Notes: a model not told the origin generated them from the letters alone. Shown: positions 20,995 through 32,539, numbered from the stretch's first letter. The stretch is DNA of 64,000 nucleotides from Platynereis dumerilii (GCA_026936325.1 JAPTHN010000010.1:52387283-52451282), one strand, 5' to 3'. Made by a program: numbers and translations.

Positions 20995-21260
20995 CAAACT
21001 GTGTGTGTGCATGCATTTTCGTGAAGCTGTCGTTCCTGTGTCTTGCCTTGCTTCTTATCCCCAATAATTCCAATGGTAGCTACTCTGAAGCAGGGAAAAG
21101 GAAATCAAAAGTAAAGAAAGAAGATTGAGGAAGAAGAGAGCAGAATAAATATTCTTAACTGCACATTTGAACTTGTGTTATCCTAACTCTAGAGTAATAT
21201 TTGATCAGCATTAACCAGAACGCTCATGGAAATGTGAAAACCAGGCATGTCGGACGATGA
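20995..21260 (+). repeat. Block duplication, copy A part 3
   Basis: Homologous to 61908-62180 and to 63545-63815. Shared features include GTGCATGCATTT, a word like AATTCCAATGGTAGC, AGAGCAGAATAA or AGAACAGAATAA, and AGTAATATTTGATCAGCATT or GGAATATTTGATTAGCATT. Divergence is moderate, similar to the other two parts. Confidence 0.7.
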
Positions 21261-21840
21261 AAAAAAAGTAGGAAGAACAAAATACATTTTCATTTAATGG
21301 TTAATCCAAGTCCTCAGCGGTATAAAACACAGGCAAATAGTTGAATTTCTTAAAATAATATTCTTATTCAAATTCATCATTAATTACCAGCAATCAAAAT
21401 CCTTTGACATTTGCTTTTCAGATTACTCTTTTTTCACTTTGCTAATTTGTCTAGTCTTCGAAAAGGGAATTGGCAGTTCTTGTAAAGCTGAAGAAGAGCT
21501 GGAGCTGTCAAGATCAGATCTGTTTACTTCGCCAATCAGAGAATCTAAGCCAAATACCAGAGAACAGTGAGATCCCAGATCCTTCACCACCAGCTGGCAA
21601 CAAAAACAAGCTTAAAAGCAATTCTAATTGCAAATTACTTGCAAACTAAGCTGGTGGCGGAAGTTGCAGGCAGCATGATTCTGTCTTGGTTAAACAAGAT
21701 TGATCAGGCACTGAAGATGCGTGGGATAGTATGGGAAGTTTGGAGGAGCTCAAAATGCAGATCATTTTAAAGATTGGGAAGGATGATATAAGTGGGAGCA
21801 AAAGATGGAGAGAAAGTAAGCAAGGAGGCCAGCAGCAGAT
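21261..21840. other. Non-coding stretch, nothing recognised
   Basis: No repeat or gene that I can name. The open frames are short and lack motifs. Confidence 0.45.
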
Positions 21841-21986
21841 TAGACACGATAGTCTAGGGGGGCCCGGACGTAATCCGGCAGTCACGGGCCCGCATTATCG
21901 CAATTTTTCTTCAAAATGCTACTATTAATCTTGGTGATCTAGGGGGGGGGACGGGCCCCCAGGCCCCCCCCCTGTATCCGCCACTG
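21841..21986 (-). mobile_element. hAT-like transposon end (fragment)
   Basis: On the minus strand the segment starts CAGTGGCGGATACAGGGGG, typical of hAT-type terminal repeats of animals, and continues into long G and C runs (GGGGGCCCG). No matching opposite end is visible. A further G-rich piece at 21856-21868 may be part of the same or a nested element. Confidence 0.4.
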
Positions 21987-22427
21987 GAGGCAGTTGCTAC
22001 TATATAAATCTTAGAAGGACTGCATACTGCAACAAGGCCATTCCAAGGGACAATAGAAAGGACAGTCTCCCTTATATGGAATAGCATGATTTGCATCGAA
22101 TTACAGCTGTACAAGTTCAGTTACAGTTTTCAGTAGAAGTATATCATTCACATCGGAATCTGATGGCTGCTCACACTGCTTCCTATCGCCTTATCTGCAA
22201 GAGTTGCAACTGTGGCAGAGTCAAGGTATAAGATGCAGTCGATCTTTCACTCACTGTCGTATTGACAGTCTCAATTTAGCTACTTGCTCAACTTGCACCC
22301 TGGGGAGTTACAGCTCTTGGTCTAAAAAACACCACAGTAAATGAGAAGCTGGTCACTGGCTAAAAGGAACTTCATTTTTATTTTTTACAACATTTCCTCT
22401 TTCTTCATCCTGCTGCTTCTTAGAAAA
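21987..22427. other. Non-coding stretch, nothing recognised
   Basis: DNA between the hAT-like end and the SINE 3' fragment. No coding signal is seen. Confidence 0.45.
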
Positions 22428-22503
22428 CCTCTTCCTCCTGCTGTCCTAATTAGCCTACCAAGTGCATAAATATAGGACGTAAAGCCCCAATCATCCATCC
22501 ATC
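22428..22503 (+). mobile_element. SINE 3' fragment, copy 4
   Basis: Matches the 3' part of the SINE at 5712: CCTCCTGCTGTCCTAATTAG, then CCTACCAAGTGCA, then a tail of ATCC repeats (ATCATCCATCCATC). The tRNA head is absent. Confidence 0.55.
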
Positions 22504-22669
22504 TTAGAAAACCTCTACAAATTACCACACTATCTCCTTTGTTTGCTCATTCCTCCTTGTATATGATCATAAGAGTCCATGTCATTTCTTATCTTCTCCT
22601 TTTTTAAGGCCTCATGTCAGGATGCACCCTCACACCCATGGGATTACCAATGCTTTATGATGGGGTAAC

Positions 22670-22858
22670 CGAGAGTAGTTAAGGGAAGCAGAAGGTAAAG
22701 GTGACAGTAGTTGAGGGTAACCAAGGGTATTTGAGAGTGCCAAAGGGTAGTTGAGGGAAGCTGAGGTAAACTGAGGTAAACTGAGGTAAACTGAGGGAAG
22801 CCCAGTTTATTTTAGGGGAGGTGATTTTAGTTAGGGGCAGTTGAAGGTAGACGAGGGT
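22670..22858 (+). repeat. Purine-rich minisatellite interrupted by a transposon
   Basis: Units around AGTTGAGGGTAAC and AACTGAGGTA recur (three AACTGAGGTA in a row near 22760-22790). The pattern resumes after 24184 with GAGGGTAATTGGGGAG, so the fold-back element at 22861-24184 inserted into it. Confidence 0.6.
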
Positions 22859-22860
22859 AC

Positions 22861-24184
22861 TAGGGTGGCCCAAAAAATAAAATTTATGATTTTCTATTCG
22901 CACACCCCCTCATTTGAGAAATGGTAAAAAAAACACCCTGTTAAAATTTCAGGAATATCAGCCAAGTTTCAGTCGTCTCTCAAATGCCAAAGTGCATGTC
23001 TCCTTGACCGTACTTGAAATTGTTGTAACATTTTTTTTTGTACTAATATGTAATTAATTTCATCTAATAAAATAATTCTGTCGGTTTGTCTGTCCGTCTC
23101 AAGGCTCCTCAATTCTCAGCAAAAAGAAAAATTTTAACCATTTTCGTCCAATATGCGGTTCCTTATAACTCAGTCGATTTGTACAATACTGCATTTTAAT
23201 TGCCATTGTTGGATTGGTCTCAAAAAGAGCTTCAATTTGCATACCAACATTATTGGTCTACGATAATATTTCATCTCCCATGGGCTCTTCAGTTTACACT
23301 TTTTATGAGTGAATTGTTGCTGAACGACCGATCCTGATAAAAGAAAGACTTTTAATTTTTTTTTCACTGAAAATTGTTGTGATTCTCATTTTCCAAGTTC
23401 CAGAATGACCAAATACTGAAAAAAAGATTTTGACCATGGGAATGCCCGGTTTATGAGTGATGATATTTTATCTTGAAGTTTGTCGCAAACTCGTATAATA
23501 GCAGAGGGTGCTGGTGGTATTTCAAATTCATATCTTCTTCCAACATGATGGGTACCACTTGAAAGACAATACTCTTATGTTTCACATGGTATCAATCATG
23601 TTGTTATGTATTTAACTCTTATGAAGTTAAAATATGAAATGTCACAGCCCCTCTCAGATATGTTTTCAGCACTTTAGACAGAATGTAACATTAAAACTTT
23701 ACAGATCGCAAAGCGGGTTTCTCCATGGTAAATTTTTTTTTTAATGTTTTATCTTGTCATCCTGCCTTTTGGAGAATAATAATATGGTAATTGCCCTTGA
23801 AATTAAATGAAGATATTTTCTTGAACAGGTTTATTCATTCAGCAACACTTTCGAGCATAAGAACTGTTAGCTGCAGAGTCCATTGAAGTTAAGAATTCAT
23901 CATAGACCATTAATGCTGGTATGCAAATTGAAGCTATTTTTGAGACCTTTCCAACCATGGCAAGAATGTTGTACATTACAAGTTGTGGCAAATCGCGTAT
24001 TGGCAGAAATGCTTAAAATTTTCCTTTTCGCTAAGAATTGGAGGCCTTGAGAGACAACTTAGACTTAACTGATTTTTAAGAAATTTTAACAAGGTGCATT
24101 TTTCACCATTTCTCCTAAAATGAGGGGGTGTGCAGTGTAAATTTCAGAAAATAAAATTGTCCTGTACATTTTAAGGCCACCCTT
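22861..24184. mobile_element. 1.32-kb fold-back DNA transposon
   Basis: Ends are TAGGGTGGCC and, inverted, AAGGGTGGCC. The arms stay complementary inward: CACACCCCCTCATTT on the left against AAATGAGGGGGTGTG on the right, and AGCTTCAATTTGCATACCA near 23229 against TGGTATGCAAATTGAAGCT near 23917. Flanks are GAGGGTAC and GAGGGTAA, a possible 7-8-bp target duplication, though GAGGGTA also recurs in the surrounding minisatellite. An 8-bp duplication would suit hAT or P-type elements. There is no transposase. Confidence 0.7.
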
Positions 24185-24199
24185 GAGGGTAATTGGGGA

Positions 24200-25780
24200 G
24201 AGCTATAATTATTCATCTCAGGAACACATACAGGAAGCCATTCCAGTGCTAATAATGGCCATATATATATAATAAAAACATAGGTGACAATTTCATGTGA
24301 TTCCCTTCCAGCTTGTTCCGTTAGTTAGTTTGCTTAATCTGAGTGACTTTTATTTCTTCCAGCACCAATCAGATTAATGTTTTAAATGAAGAACAGAAAG
24401 TAAGAGAGTATCACTTGCTTAGTGAAAATGCTGTATGTTATACAAAAACCCATATGCATTATTTCATTTTCCCTCTGATTAATAGACTGAGGATCTAAAT
24501 TGTAATATTGCACATCCAAATTGAAATATAGACCTTAACAGTTAACACAATGTTTCATTGGGGATATAACATGTCCACTAACAAGACAGAAAAACCGGAT
24601 TAATCAAGATTGTCCATAAAAGCTATGTTTACAACTTCTGGGCATTCCCGACAAGCAGCTTTCCAGCCCATCAGTCAAAGTGTCAGCCCATCAATCAGCC
24701 AAGAACTCATGCCGCCTCTTTTACAAACTATAATTGCAGCCACCCAGCTTTTAATCTTTCAATTATCCAAGCTTTCTATTTGGATATAAAGCTGTGAAAG
24801 GGTAAAAGAGTAAAGCCTTTTGGAATCACTGTAAAAGCACTGTCATGGCTGTTATTCAGCGAATATGGGAATCTTCTTAGTAATTATAGGAGCTTTCAAG
24901 AATATTTGTTGCTGACTAGCCTTTTATTTTGGCTCTTTGTAATAAATCAAAAGACTTTAGAAATGACAATATTATCCTTATGATTACTGTATCTATATAT
25001 TACATTCAATCTGATATAGTGATATTTCATGAAAATTAATGATCCCTAATTTGTTGCTGCGTCTTGATAATTATAATCATTTGATTATGACAAATTGTTG
25101 TTTAAACTGGCATCAATTTACAATTCCACAATAAGAGAAACTGAGTCCGAATGTGAATTTATTATTAGGACATATTATTATATTGGGATGAGTGATTCAT
25201 TCATTTATAAGTGTTTTGGTGTCAAAAGTTTTTTCATGTCACTTTTCCCTAGACAGAAGAAACATTCAGGCTCAATGTCTACAAGTTTGAGAACGGTTGT
25301 AAATGTTCTGCCTTATTTTTTTTAAATGAGAACTTTTTAAAAATAGGTATTTGTCTATTATATATACTATATCACACAGATGTAAGATCTGAAGAAAAGG
25401 TTGAACAATCTAATATTTATTTTAATTGTTGGTCATTGCCAGGAAGTATGAATGAATGATCTCGACTTAATTTCTTGAATCTATCACTTTTGTAGGCATT
25501 ATTAGAAAAGGAGAAGACTGAGCAATGGGAGGAAAGATGATTGAAACTGTCATCAAACACACATGTGCATGTATGTCAAAATTACTCTACCGAAGCTGGA
25601 AACAAACCTCGGAACACAGCTTTAACTCCTGACAAAACCTCTCTCTTCTACGCATTATCGGAAGTTTGTTTGGAAAATATTTACCAAGTTGTCATACATA
25701 TTGGCAATTCCATGACACTGTTTTATTCAAGAATTCCCTTGAAATTGATCTAACAGTTACCAACATAGTTACAAGTTAGT
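24200..25780. other. Non-coding stretch, nothing recognised
   Basis: AT-rich DNA. Short open frames only, none with a motif I recognise. Confidence 0.5.
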
Positions 25781-25786
25781 TTTACG

Positions 25787-25990
25787 AGGGGCGTTCAAAA
25801 AGTTCACGGCTTTTTTTATATGGACACTTATTTTCAATCTAGAACTATGATTCAGTTTTGAAGTTGATTTCCAAAATTTTGGACAATTTGGACATTTTTA
25901 AGTCCTTCTGTGGTTGCCATGGAAACAGAAAGTTTGGCTAGGTGGAGCAGGTAGTACGGAGATCAAGAAAATCAATGAATTGCAGCTGAG
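25787..25990 (+). mobile_element. Mariner-type 5' end, copy 1
   Basis: Begins TA then CGAGGGGCGTTCAAAAAGTTC, followed by ATGGACACTTATTTTCAAT and GGTTGCCATGGAAACAG. This resembles the left end and leader of animal mariner elements. Copies lie at 47859-48130 (+) and, partial, at 52385-52258 (-). The transposase frame is not recognisable and no right end was found, so this is a fragment. Confidence 0.5.
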
Positions 25991-25994
25991 AGAT

Positions 25995-26570
25995 ACCTCA
26001 TTCTGCCACTTATATTAGTAAGATTGACAATAATTTTGCATAGTGAGGAGACTATCTCAAACCAAGTCGTGGTTGTTATATGGATGTAATTACTCAATAT
26101 TAGTTTCAGTGATTACATTGTCTACCCTCTGCTTATTTTGTCCATATCTGGGGTTAGATTCACTCAATATTTTTGCCAAACGTATCATTTTCAAGCTAGT
26201 TTACCAAAATTTGTAGTAAATGAGGCCAATGATCTTACAACATCCACCTTATTAAACAAAGTGTAGTAAATGAGAGAGAAGCAAAGACACAGGTCTGACA
26301 CATACACAATCTGAGACTCAAGAGAATGTCCCTCAGTTGGCACTGAGCTTTTATGCAGTCAAGTGTGACACTGGCACCTCCTGGTGACCGGTGACATGGA
26401 TCCCTCTGGTGGGGCTGTACAGCGCTCCTGGTGGGCTTAAATGCCGTGATTCACTACAAAAGAATAGAATACATGAACAAAGTTATAAAAGAAAAGATCT
26501 AGACGAAACCATGATATCTTCTCACAGATTACCTCGTGTGCATAGTCCTGCGAGACAATGAGTTTGCTTG
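25995..26570. other. Non-coding stretch, nothing recognised
   Basis: No named repeat or coding signal between the mariner-type end and the direct duplication. Confidence 0.45.
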
Positions 26571-26574
26571 CCTT

Positions 26575-27010
26575 TTGTCGCAAATACTTTTTTAACATCC
26601 GGCTTCTTGCAAACTCGTTCTGTTGCCATGAAAGCCTTCCTCGAATATTGGCAGTGTGAGTTAAAACAGAATCATTGATAATTGCTAATGTCGGTTTGAT
26701 ATTTACTCAATGCTTGACCGAAGCCCACATTGCTTGGAAAACTTTGGTATGAAGCTGTTGTATGAATTCTGATAGAGCAAAATCAATGCAGGGGCAAATT
26801 TCTTGTCTGTCAACTTCCAGAGTTACATGAGTTGTCCCCGGAGCAGAATAAGATCTCTGTGGGGGATTTCAGAGAAGCACTCATGAACGTGACTATTTGT
26901 CACAAGGTGATGTTCTTGTAACAATGGTATAGCATAATAGTAAATTCTCTGAAGCACCAGCAGTTTAAATTTAAAAAGGAGCAAAAGCGATGTCTGAAAC
27001 CAAAATGCTA
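26575..27010 (+). repeat. Direct duplication, unit 1
   Basis: Homologous to 27225-27565. Shared words include TACTCAATGCTTGACC, AAGCCCACATTG, GTATGAATTCTGAT and AGCACTCATGAACGTGAC. Offset is about 610-630 bases. Function is unknown; frames are not conserved between units. Confidence 0.75.
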
Positions 27011-27224
27011 GCAGGGAAGTCATATTGATTAATATCTGTCAGTATTTTTCAATGTGCACATATATATATCTGACTACATGTATCTCTGCATCTATCTTAA
27101 TAAATAAACAATGAGGTTGACAACAATATTTCGGATTATTTTGGAGGAACTTTTGAAATTTGTAATGGGTGGTCTCTGAAGAACATTTTCGTCAATGTGC
27201 TCTTTTTCTCCATGTGAAATTAAG

Positions 27225-27565
27225 AAATCATCTGGCTTTTTTCAAACTTGTTCTGTGAGCACGAAAACCCTACTCAAATTTGGCGCTGTTAGTTATAATA
27301 GAATTATTGATATTTCCTAATGTTGGTTTTATGTTTGTTTACTCAATGCTTGACCAAAGCCCACATTGTCTGGAAAACTATGAGCATGATATGGAGCTGT
27401 GGTATGAATTCTGATTGGGTAAAATCAATTCAGGGACAGCAGCTGATGCTATCTCGTTCTCTCACCTTGCAGAGTTACACGACTTGTCCCAGGAACAGAA
27501 AATGATCTGTTTGGGGTTGCAGAGGAGCACTCATGAACGTGACAATTTGTGACAAAAATGTAACA
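27225..27565 (+). repeat. Direct duplication, unit 2
   Basis: The second copy of the unit at 26575-27010, diverged by substitutions and indels. It ends with the same AGCACTCATGAACGTGACAATTTGT-type sequence. Confidence 0.75.
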
Positions 27566-29160
27566 TTGGTGTAGCAATGGCATGACAGAAATAGGATAGT
27601 GGACGATATGATAACATTCTTCCTTGTTTATGGAGTAAGTTCTTTCAGAGGGTACACTGTGTGGAGGAAGCTATTAGCAAGTCGGATGTCGGTAAATAAG
27701 AATTATTATAGTCATTTCTCCATGGATTGTTTTCTTGACAATGTTTGCCTTGTCCCTAACCTTGATTGAAATATTATCACATTTGACTTCAGCATGTTCT
27801 GGGATAGTGAATGGACCCATTACTTTGAATTTTATACATAAATCCGTAACTATGTAAATCATGAAAATAATTTTAAAAGGTATCATGCGACTTAGAAATG
27901 AGGACCTCCTAGTATCTTCCTCAATAGCTATTTTAAGTTCCCTCGATTCTCTTACAAAAAGGACCACAATTGCAATAGAGACAAGTTGGTTAATTGGCTT
28001 TTGAAAAGCTAGTTGATTTGAAGGAAAGTCAGCTGCTGGACTGATTCATCTCAGCTGACTTTAGCTGACAGAAAAGTCAGCTTGTGGCAGTGGAAAATGT
28101 CGGCGGTACTGGGCTTTAATTTGCTGTAATATAAAAACGATTTTTTGAAAACGACATTATGTCAATGGACAATAGGACCATTCGAATTCAATACATTTTG
28201 CTTCCTTGTACTTGCTAATTATGTGTAAATTGTATTTACAAAATACGAAAAAAAGACGTTACATGCAAAAGGTACTGAAATGAGATAAAATTTGTCAAAA
28301 CTCTATTCAAGATGTAAATACAGTTTTATGAACTGCACTATAAATTAAAACAGAGCATTGCATCTTAGATGAGGCAGAAAATCGTTTTTGAAGGAGCATG
28401 TGTACAACGTTGTGAAAACAAAAATTATGAAAAATTTATTCAGAATATTTTTCAATCAACAGTTTTCATGCAAAAACTTTACAGAAACAGTAGTCCTTCA
28501 AATTTTGAAATATGATTTCTACATGAAATTTATTAAACGCCAATTTCTTTATAGCAGGGATTCGAGGGCTTGGAGTGTGGACTGTGTCCTTATTCATGCA
28601 GTAATATTTTACATGTATTTGGCAGTCGACATTTTTGCAGTGACTGACATTTTTAAACAGTGTTATATAAATAAAGCACACAATATATTCAAGAATCTAC
28701 ATATATATCACTATGGTCTATGTTGGCATCATATATCTGGAAACCAATTATGAAGATTGCCGCTACAGTTTTACTGGTATATAGCAAATTGCTTTCCTGT
28801 ATTTGAAATATTGTCATTGTATTGGGATTACAAAGGCTGCATTAAGAAGTAAGAAATCTTAATGAATACTACGAGATAATTGGATTCCATTTCTGGATTT
28901 AGGCATGGCTTTGGTAAATTAGATACACTGTAGTTTTACAAAGCAAATATACTGTGTTGTTCATATGTTAGGGAATGGAAGTATTGATAGATCAAAATGT
29001 ACATATCAAATAGTTTTACTCATTGCCAAGATTACATTTTGAATATTTAACAAAAGAATTGTTGTATCTATTAATGAAATAAAAATATTTTACGTTTTCA
29101 AAAGCAAAATACTAAATACGTATTTTGAATTAATTCCTTTCATATATGTCTGGCATTGTC
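27566..29160. other. Non-coding stretch, nothing recognised
   Basis: AT-rich DNA. A 97-codon minus-strand frame (27674-27967) and a 121-codon plus-strand frame (28388-28753) have no motif that I can assign. Confidence 0.45.
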
Positions 29161-29172
29161 ATCATACATATC

Positions 29173-29495
29173 TCAGCTGGGTGGCCAAGTGGTAAAGGAT
29201 CCCGCCTGCTCCGCTGAAGGTCTTTGCCTGCATGGGTTCGAACCCGGGTGGGGAACCCAAAATTTTCAGTGCACCTTCACGAGCAAAATCCCAGCTGGAT
29301 GTCGTTCGGATGAGACGTTAAATTGGCGGCCCCTTGTATCAGTGTCTATGCTGGGCAAGTAAAAGATCCCTCACATGGGGTAAATGTGTAACATGTTGAG
29401 GACTCCTGCTCTCTCTCCCATCTCATCAATCAACCTTCGTGAGCGCCCAGAACTGGGCTTAGAGGGCTGCACTTACCATATCTATCTATCTATCT
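29173..29495 (+). mobile_element. tRNA-derived SINE with 12-bp target duplication
   Basis: The head carries box A TGGCCAAGTGG (29182-29192) and box B GGTTCGAACC (29235-29244), like a leucine-type tRNA. The body contains TTCGGATGAGACGTTAAA, which resembles the central domain shared by widespread animal SINE superfamilies; I think MetaSINE-like but am not certain. The tail is (TATC)n. The sequence ATCATACATATC flanks it perfectly at 29161-29172 and 29496-29507. That duplication is the mark of LINE-driven insertion and indicates a fairly young copy. Confidence 0.85.
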
Positions 29496-29509
29496 ATCAT
29501 ACATATCAG

Positions 29510-30145
29510 AAGGTCAAATTTCTATACTGTCTTAAAAACACACATGATGGTGTTCCAGTATGTTAACGAAAACTTAAATCTTTTAGTAAATGTGTCCATG
29601 TATACAACAGAAACATGCTTTTAACCATGCTCAATTTTCTTCAGTGATACACATTAATACGGCAAGGTGACTTCATTAATGATTAAAGTGTTAATATCTA
29701 ATACTAAACTGATTAAACTTATTCTACTAGTGTCACTTGTGATGTTATTGCGATGTGGGTCAGCTACAGAAAAACGATGATTATGACTTTAAACATGGCA
29801 GATTTTGCCTTTACATGGCGGCAAATAAATTAGTAGAAACGTGCTGATAGTAGGACCTACTTTTGACAAGGAACAATTTTGTGAAAGTTTCAGGCTCTTG
29901 TTTCCCTCTGTGCCAGGCACATCTTTCCTCCATCAAATGCTCTTCATTTGATTGACCTTGTACACACTTGAATGCCATCTATTCTTGGTCCTTGATGGCC
30001 ATTTACTGAGCATTGTCCCCAGTCTGTCCACTGTGACACCTTTGACATGATCAGATCAAAAGTAATAGTATTATAATAAATTCATCACCTTTTGTTTGTA
30101 TTGTTTTTTGCATTTACGCGCTTGTATATAGATATAAAAGTCTCT
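29510..30145. other. Non-coding stretch, nothing recognised
   Basis: No named repeat or gene between the SINE and the LINE tail fragment. Confidence 0.45.
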
Positions 30146-30150
30146 GCCAT

Positions 30151-30215
30151 TCAAAGTCAAAGTCAAAGGTATACTTTTATTTAAGCAGGGTAGCACAATC
30201 AGAAGTAATAAGTGT
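30151..30215 (-). mobile_element. LINE or SINE 3' tail fragment
   Basis: On the minus strand the sequence ends AAATAAAAGTATACC followed by TTTGACTTTGACTTTGA repeats, the layout of the 3' end of an L2/CR1/RTE-type element with a short-repeat tail. No coding part remains. Confidence 0.35.
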
Positions 30216-30637
30216 TTGTTCTTGCTGGCATTAGTTTGAGAACTCAGTTTTCTTATTGGATATTTCTTCGTGATATTTATAAGTATTGGGGATGTTTTGT
30301 CGTCATTCAGAAATTAGAAATAGATATGGTGAACAAATGTCGCAATGCCTTGAGACTACTGTATAGCAAAAATAACAGCATTTCAGATTCTAGAAAATGC
30401 AGACAACTGCGCATTTAGAACAACACAGACATTTGCAGTGAATGTGGAACAGGCTAGAAAAACACACAACAACTGCAGTTAATTGCAGGGACAGCTTTTG
30501 TTGTTGAGACAGGGATAATAATTGGGGGAACGTTTATTATCAGAATTACACTAATGAGCGGGCACAAAATATTTAGAAAACGGGAGAGTGACTGAAGATA
30601 AAAGATGAGACCGAGCGAAAAAAAGAACAAGAACATT

Positions 30638-30826
30638 CACTCTAAAAAAATTCAGACAAAATTGGTTTTTTAGATTCAAAATGGTTTTTTGAAAAACCAA
30701 ATTTCAATGCAAAAAACCAAAATGGATTTTTTTTAAAATCCATTTTGGTTTTGCATTGAAATTTGGTTTTTCAAAAAACCATTTTGAATCTAAAAAACCA
30801 ATTTTGTCCCGACATTTTTTAGAGTG
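30638..30826. mobile_element. 189-bp near-perfect palindromic MITE
   Basis: Starts CACTCTAAAAAA and ends TTTTTTAGAGTG. Arms of about 90 bases are almost perfectly complementary, centred near 30733 (ATGGATTTTTTTTAAAATCCAT). The arms contain repeats of GGTTTTTT and AAAAAACC. It has no coding capacity. The near-perfect pairing suggests a young insertion or strong sequence exchange between arms. Confidence 0.8.
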
Positions 30827-30829
30827 TTC

Positions 30830-31705
30830 TCAAGATGAAAGGGAAAGAAGTGTCCAACAGACTCAAAGAAAACTGACAATAATTGCTCTTCAGCCGCTGA
30901 CAGCCTTCCTGAACACACAGTCATGGTGGATAATTGCTTTGCTGTAGTTTTGTATACGTTCTGAATGCAGTTCAGTGATGTCTGCAGAATACAGCTGTGG
31001 CATATGTTGTTTAGAGCCTGGAGTAATTATACAACTTTTCTTCTGGTAAGGATTGGAAGCAAAATGTTCACATATTAAAAAAACTGACGACTAAAATATG
31101 TTCTGACTGTTACTACTCTAAGGGAAAGCATGTTTCTCGTAATCAGCTTCATGCGGACTCCTGATATTTTCAATTTCAATATGTCCAAAAAATCCTGATT
31201 CTAAAAGTATCTGCTGTCACAACTGTTTTCAGTGTTCTTGTGGAACTTTTTTGCAGGCTTCCTATGTCGATCAAGATACTCAGTGGAGATGTCACTCAAA
31301 TTTAGGACTTTGTAATGCCCTTATAAACTAGTCATCACTTGAAGGGAAAAACTATATCTGACTACAATAAATGAAAGTAGCTGTAACCCATTAAGGAATT
31401 AATTACGTAAGAGCTTACAGCTAGTTTCTTAATTGAAGACATTTTTAGTGAAAAAAGAAATTCTGAAGATTTCATTGGTTGCTAGAAGTTGTGACAGAAT
31501 GCATCCCGTAAAAGATGGAATATACCCCTGGGTATTGGTTGAACATTTTTACATCACTCACACTTTCTTGACTACCAAAGGTTTCACAGGAGAGAGTTGA
31601 AGTCTAAAAATAGTAGTGAAGAACGCAACTCGCCTCACAATCAATGTTGTACGATGTTCCATAGCGATGGGCCTTATCTCTTGGGCAAAAAACCATAAAA
31701 ATAAT
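30830..31705. other. Non-coding stretch, nothing recognised
   Basis: AT-rich DNA between two inverted-repeat elements. No gene seen. Confidence 0.45.
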
Positions 31706-31711
31706 TCTTAG

Positions 31712-32113
31712 GGGACCGTTCAGAATTTATGACTGGGGGGGTTGGAGTTTTGCTTGAACTTCCCGTCAAAAAAAGATACCCCCCTTGAGTTTCATGCGGA
31801 TTTTTAGTACCCCAACCTTAGGTTTCACGCATATTTTTAGTACCCCCCCCTTGACATACAAAGCAATGCACACATATATACTGTTATACACAGCCACACT
31901 TACAGATTCACGTCATTCGCAGACTTTTGCGCGTAAAAAAGTCCTAATGAAATGAGTTTAATGTGTGTTTTTTACATTTTTCTTTGTTAAAATTTCTTAC
32001 CCCCCTTGGAAGTGTTGTCAAAAATGAATACCCCCCTTGAAACACATGTGAAAAGTTAGTACCTCCTCGGCCAAAACTCCCACCCTCCCCAGTCATAAAT
32101 TCTGAACGGTCCC
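31712..32113. mobile_element. 402-bp inverted-repeat transposon, TAG target duplication
   Basis: Ends are GGGACCGTTCAGAATTTATG and its complement, continuing as ACTGGGG on both sides. TAG occurs at 31709-31711 and 32114-32116. Inside, ACCCCCCTTG-type words recur about every 35-40 bases on the left (three times) and twice more on the right. No transposase. A 3-bp duplication would fit Harbinger-like or related elements, but the superfamily is uncertain. Confidence 0.75.
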
Positions 32114-32116
32114 TAG

Positions 32117-32535
32117 CAGTCCCATAATGGCTATATTATCACAACTTTTCAAATTTCATAGAATACACTGCATCTGACGAAATTATACAAGTAGGTTATT
32201 TCGATGCAGCACAAACACTTTTGGGTGCAAGAGTGTATCCTTTTCGCATAATCATTGGAATGGGCTTAGAATATTTCATGTGACTTTCATCAAGTTTCGT
32301 TCAGGCAAAGTTAAGTTATGCCAAATATTCAAATATTTTGATGTCTGACGAAATTATGCAAAAGCAACGCAGCAAGCGGAAGGACAGTACAAATGTTAAA
32401 TTATCAAAGAATTGTGCTCAAAACATTAGCGTTACATCATTTGGCTACTATCCACAACAGAAAATTTTCCTTACTTTTTGTCACTGCCGAGTAATATGCA
32501 TAAATTGTCTCCATTGGAATAACATTGATTTTCAT
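32117..32535. other. Non-coding stretch, nothing recognised
   Basis: No motif or repeat that I recognise before the LINE fragment begins. Confidence 0.4.
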
Positions 32536-32539
32536 CAGC

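Noticed and set aside
25787-26460. Complete mariner transposon
   Set aside because: Only a left end is visible; no transposase motif or inverted right end was found.
28388-28753. 121-codon frame as a host gene
   Set aside because: Composition is that of AT-rich non-coding DNA, there is no motif, and length is within chance for this much sequence.
29182-29260. A functional tRNA-Leu gene
   Set aside because: Box A and box B are present but the acceptor stem does not close; the sequence runs into a SINE body with target duplications around the whole.
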